From Colletes latitarsis (taxonomy: Eukaryota; Arthropoda; Insecta; Hymenoptera; Colletidae): DNA of 64,000 nucleotides. A program made the translations under genes and the position numbers. Positions 60,701 through 64,000 of the stretch are shown one piece after another; the first letter of the stretch is position 1; every line of letters starts with the position of its first letter. The stretch spans positions 27,980,001-28,044,000 of the forward strand of contig NW_027488366.1 in the NCBI RefSeq assembly GCF_051014445.1. The letters are read 5' to 3'. Under the pieces are notes generated by a model, which ran no database searches, was not told where the DNA came from, and was given only the letters and a program-made list of their open reading frames with translations.

Positions 60701-63700
60701 ACCACACTGAAACAATCAATTAAACCTGGTCTTGATAAATATTTTAGAGGATAACGCATGTTAGGTCTGGGTTAGGTCTAGGATTTGCCCTCATCAGGCT
60801 CATACTTTCGCATATTTCTCATACTTCATGGCTAGATCCTGGGCTGTTTCTGGTTTGTATCACGTAGTAATGTGGTACCACGCTGAAACAGTCAATTAAA
60901 CCTGGTTTCAATCAATATTTTAGAGGATGACGCATGTTAGGCCTCGGTTAGGTCTGGGATCTTCATTCATCAGACTCATACTTTCGCATTCTTCAAATAC
61001 TTGTTGAACGGATCCTGGGTTTTTTCTGGTTTGGATCAGGTAGTAATGTGGGACCACACTGAAACAGTTCATTAAACCTGGTTTCGCTCAATATTTTAGA
61101 GGATAACGCATGTTAGGTCTAGGTTAGGTCTGGGATTTGCTCTCATCAGGCTCATTCTTTCGCATATTTCTCATACTTGATGGCTAGATCCTGGGCTTTT
61201 TCTGGATTGCATCACGTAGTAATGTAGTACCACACTGAAACAGTCAATGAAACCTGGTTTTCATCAATATTTTAGAGGACAACGCAAGTTAGGTCTAGGT
61301 AAGGCCTGAGATTTTCACTGATCAGACTCATACTTTCGCATTCTTCACATACTTGTTGAACGGATCCTGGGTTTTTTCTGGTTTGGATCACGTAGTAATG
61401 TGGTACCACACTGAAACAGTCGATTAAACCTGGTTTCGATCAATATTTTAGAGGATAACGCAAGTTAAGTCTGGGATTGGTTTGGGATTTGACCTCATCA
61501 GACTCATACTTTCGCACACTTCACATACTCGTTGAACAGATCCTGGGTTATTTTCTGGTTTGGATCACATAGTAATGTGGTACCACACTGAAACAGTCGA
61601 TTAAACCAGGTTTCGATCAATGTTTTTGAGGATAACGCATGTTAGGTCTAGGTTAGGCCTGGGATTTTCACTCATCAGACTCATACTTTCGCATTCTTCA
61701 CATACGTGTTGAACGGATCCTGGGTTTTTTCTGGTTTGGATCACGTAGTAATGTGGGACCACACTGAAACAGTCAATTAAACCTAGTTTCGATCAATATT
61801 TTAGAGAATAATTCATGTTAGGTCTAGGTTAGGCCTGGGATTTGCTCTCATCAGGCTCATACTTTCGCACACTTCACATACTCGTTTGACAGATCCTGGG
61901 TTATTTTCTGGTTTGGATCACGTAGTAATGTGGGACCACACTGAAACAGTCAATTAAACCTGGTTTCGATCAATATTTTAGAGAATGTTATGTCTAGGTT
62001 AGGTCTGGGATTTGCTCTCATCAGGCTCATTCTTTCGCATATTTCTCATACTTGATGGCTAGATGTTGGGCTTTTTCTGGATTGCATCACGTAGTAATGA
62101 AGTACAACACTGAAACAGTCAATTAAACCTGGTTTCCATCATTATCGTAGAGGACAACGCAAGTTAGGTCTGGGATAGGTCTGCGATTTGCCCTCATCAG
62201 GCTCATACTTTCCGCGTTTTTCACATACTTGTTGAACAGATCCTGGGTTTTTTCTGGTTTGGATCACGTAGTAGTGTGGGACCACACTGAAACAATCAAT
62301 TAAACCTGATCTTGATAAATATTTTAGAGGATAACGCATGTTAGGTCTGGGATAGGTCTGGGATTTGCCCTCATCAGACTCATACTTTCGCACAGTTCAC
62401 ATACTCGTTGAACAGATCCTGGGTTATTTTCTGGTTTGGATCACATAGTAATGTGGTACCACACTGAAACAGTCAATTAAACTTGGTTTCCATCAATATC
62501 TTAAAGGACAACGCAAGTTAGGTCTGGGATAGGTCTTGGATTTGCCCTCATCAGGCTCATACTTTCGCGTTTTTCACATACTTTTTGAACAGATCCTGGG
62601 TTTTTTCTGGTTTGGATCACGTAGTAGTATGGTACCACACTGAAACAGTACATTGAACCTGGTTTGGATCATTATTTTAGAGGATAACGCATGTTAGGTC
62701 TAGGTTAGGTCTGGGATTTTCACTCATCAGATTCATACTTTCGCATTCTTCACATACTTGTTGAACGGATCCTGGGTTTTTTCTGGTTTGGATCACGTAG
62801 TAATGTGGTACCACACTGAAACAGTCGATTAAACCTGGTTTCGATCAATATTTTACAGGATAACGCAAGATAAGTCTGGGATTGGTCTGGGATTTGACCT
62901 CATCAGACTCACACTTTCGCACACTTCACATACTCGTTGAACAGATCCAGGGTATTTTCTGGTTTGGATCACGTAGTGATGTGGTACCACACTGAAACAG
63001 TCGATTAAACCTGGTTTCAATCAATATTTTAGAGGATAACGCAAGTTAGGTCTGGGATAGGTCTGGGATTTGACCCCATCAGACTCATACTTTCGCACAC
63101 TTCACATACTCGTTGAACAGATCCTGGGTTATTTTCTGGTTTGTATAACATAGTAATGTGGTACCACACTGAAACAGTCGATTAAACCAGGTTTCGATCA
63201 ATATTTTAGAGAATAATTCATGTGATGTCTAGGTTAGGTCTGGGATTTGCTCTCATCAGGCTCATTCTTTCGCATATTTCTCATACTTCATGGCTAGATC
63301 CTGGGCTGTTTCTGGATTGTATCACGTAGTAATGTGGTACCACGATGAAACAGTCAATTAAACCTGGTTTCAATCAATATTTTAGAGGATGACGCATGTT
63401 AGGCCTCGGTTAGGTCTGGGATTTTCACTCATCAGACTCATACTTTCGCATTCTTCACATACTTGTTGAACTGATCCTGGGTTTTTTCTGGTTTGGATCA
63501 CGTAGTAATGTGGTACCACACTGAAACAGTCGATTAAACCTGGTTTCAATCAATATTTTAGAGGATAACGCAAGTTAGGTCTGGGATAGGTCTGGGATTT
63601 GACCCCATCAGTCTCATACTTTCGCACACTTCACATACTCGTTGATACAGATCCTGGGTTTTTTCTGGTTTGCATCACTTAGTAATGTGGGACCACACTG

Positions 63701-64000
63701 AAACAATCAATTAAACCTGGTCTTGATAAATATTTTAGAGGATAACGCATGTTAGGTCTGGGTTAGGTCTAGGATTTGCCCTCATCAGGCTCATACTTTC
63801 GCATATTTCTCATACTTCATGGCTAGATCCTGGGCTGTTTCTGGATTGTATCACGTAGTAATGTGGCACCACGCTGAAACAGTCAATTAAACCTGGTTTC
63901 AATCAATATTTTAGAGGATGACGCATGTTAGGCCTCGGTTAGGTCTGGGATTTTCACTCATCAGACTCATACTTTCGCATTCTTCACATACTTGTTGAAC

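Larger units (their letters stand above)
57086..64000 (+). repeat. 176-bp tandem satellite, right array
   Basis: The same satellite resumes after the retrotransposon in the same orientation and phase, about 39 monomers to the window end. The first 16 bases are the right copy of the target-site duplication. The monomer classes match those at about 35-50 kb on the left, including shared rare variants such as a 7-bp deletion near 61980 (also at 34327 and 44362) and the gatgacgcatg linker. Two adjacent monomers of abnormal length, 195 and 165 bp, lie at 57405-57764. The array continues beyond the window. Confidence 0.97.

Noticed and set aside
1..64000. CENP-B box in the satellite
   Set aside because: TTCG occurs in every monomer (actttcgca, gtttcgatc), but the required downstream CGGG spacing is not there.
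1..64000. Honeybee AluI satellite (also 176 bp)
   Set aside because: Only the length matches what I recall. AGCT sites are rare in these monomers, and I cannot compare sequences here.

Overview
The window is eukaryotic repetitive DNA, most likely from an insect or another arthropod. About 58 kb of the 64 kb is one tandem satellite with a 176-bp monomer, all in the same orientation. It is interrupted once, by a GC-rich non-LTR retrotransposon on the minus strand (51107-57085) that resembles the R1 clade (R1/TRAS/SART type). The arthropod guess rests on the R1-clade proteins and on TTAGG (insect telomere-type) motifs inside the monomer. The species cannot be named from the sequence. No host genes, tRNA, rRNA or CRISPR are visible.

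Layout. (1) 1-51106: left satellite array, roughly 290 monomers. Several monomer classes are arranged in shifting higher-order patterns: a 3-monomer (528 bp) unit, a 4-monomer (704 bp) unit, an 8-monomer (1,411 bp) unit, and larger duplicated blocks of 1.3-2.6 kb repeated at distances of 1.76 to 11.8 kb. The first 6.7 kb carries a monomer class not seen later. (2) 51107-57085: the retrotransposon, read right to left: a 5' UTR with hairpins, ORF1 (625 aa, gag-like with zinc knuckles), ORF2 (AP endonuclease, reverse transcriptase, CCHC), a 3' UTR packed with inverted repeats, and a 20-nt poly(A) tail. ORF1 and ORF2 overlap as TAATG. ORF2 is broken by one frameshift at a four-base homopolymer between endonuclease and RT. 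(3) 57086-64000: right satellite array, about 39 monomers of the same classes.

The insertion is clean. A 13-16 bp target-site duplication (ATCAGACTCATACTTT) flanks it, and removing the element plus one duplication leaves a monomer of exactly 176 bp. The element therefore landed in an already formed array, and probably recently: the tail and TSD are intact, ORF1 is open, and ORF2 has one lesion. The main open question is whether this lineage targets the satellite specifically, as relatives target 28S rDNA or TTAGG telomeric repeats. All repeat boundaries were found by eye and are approximate unless an exact spacing is given.
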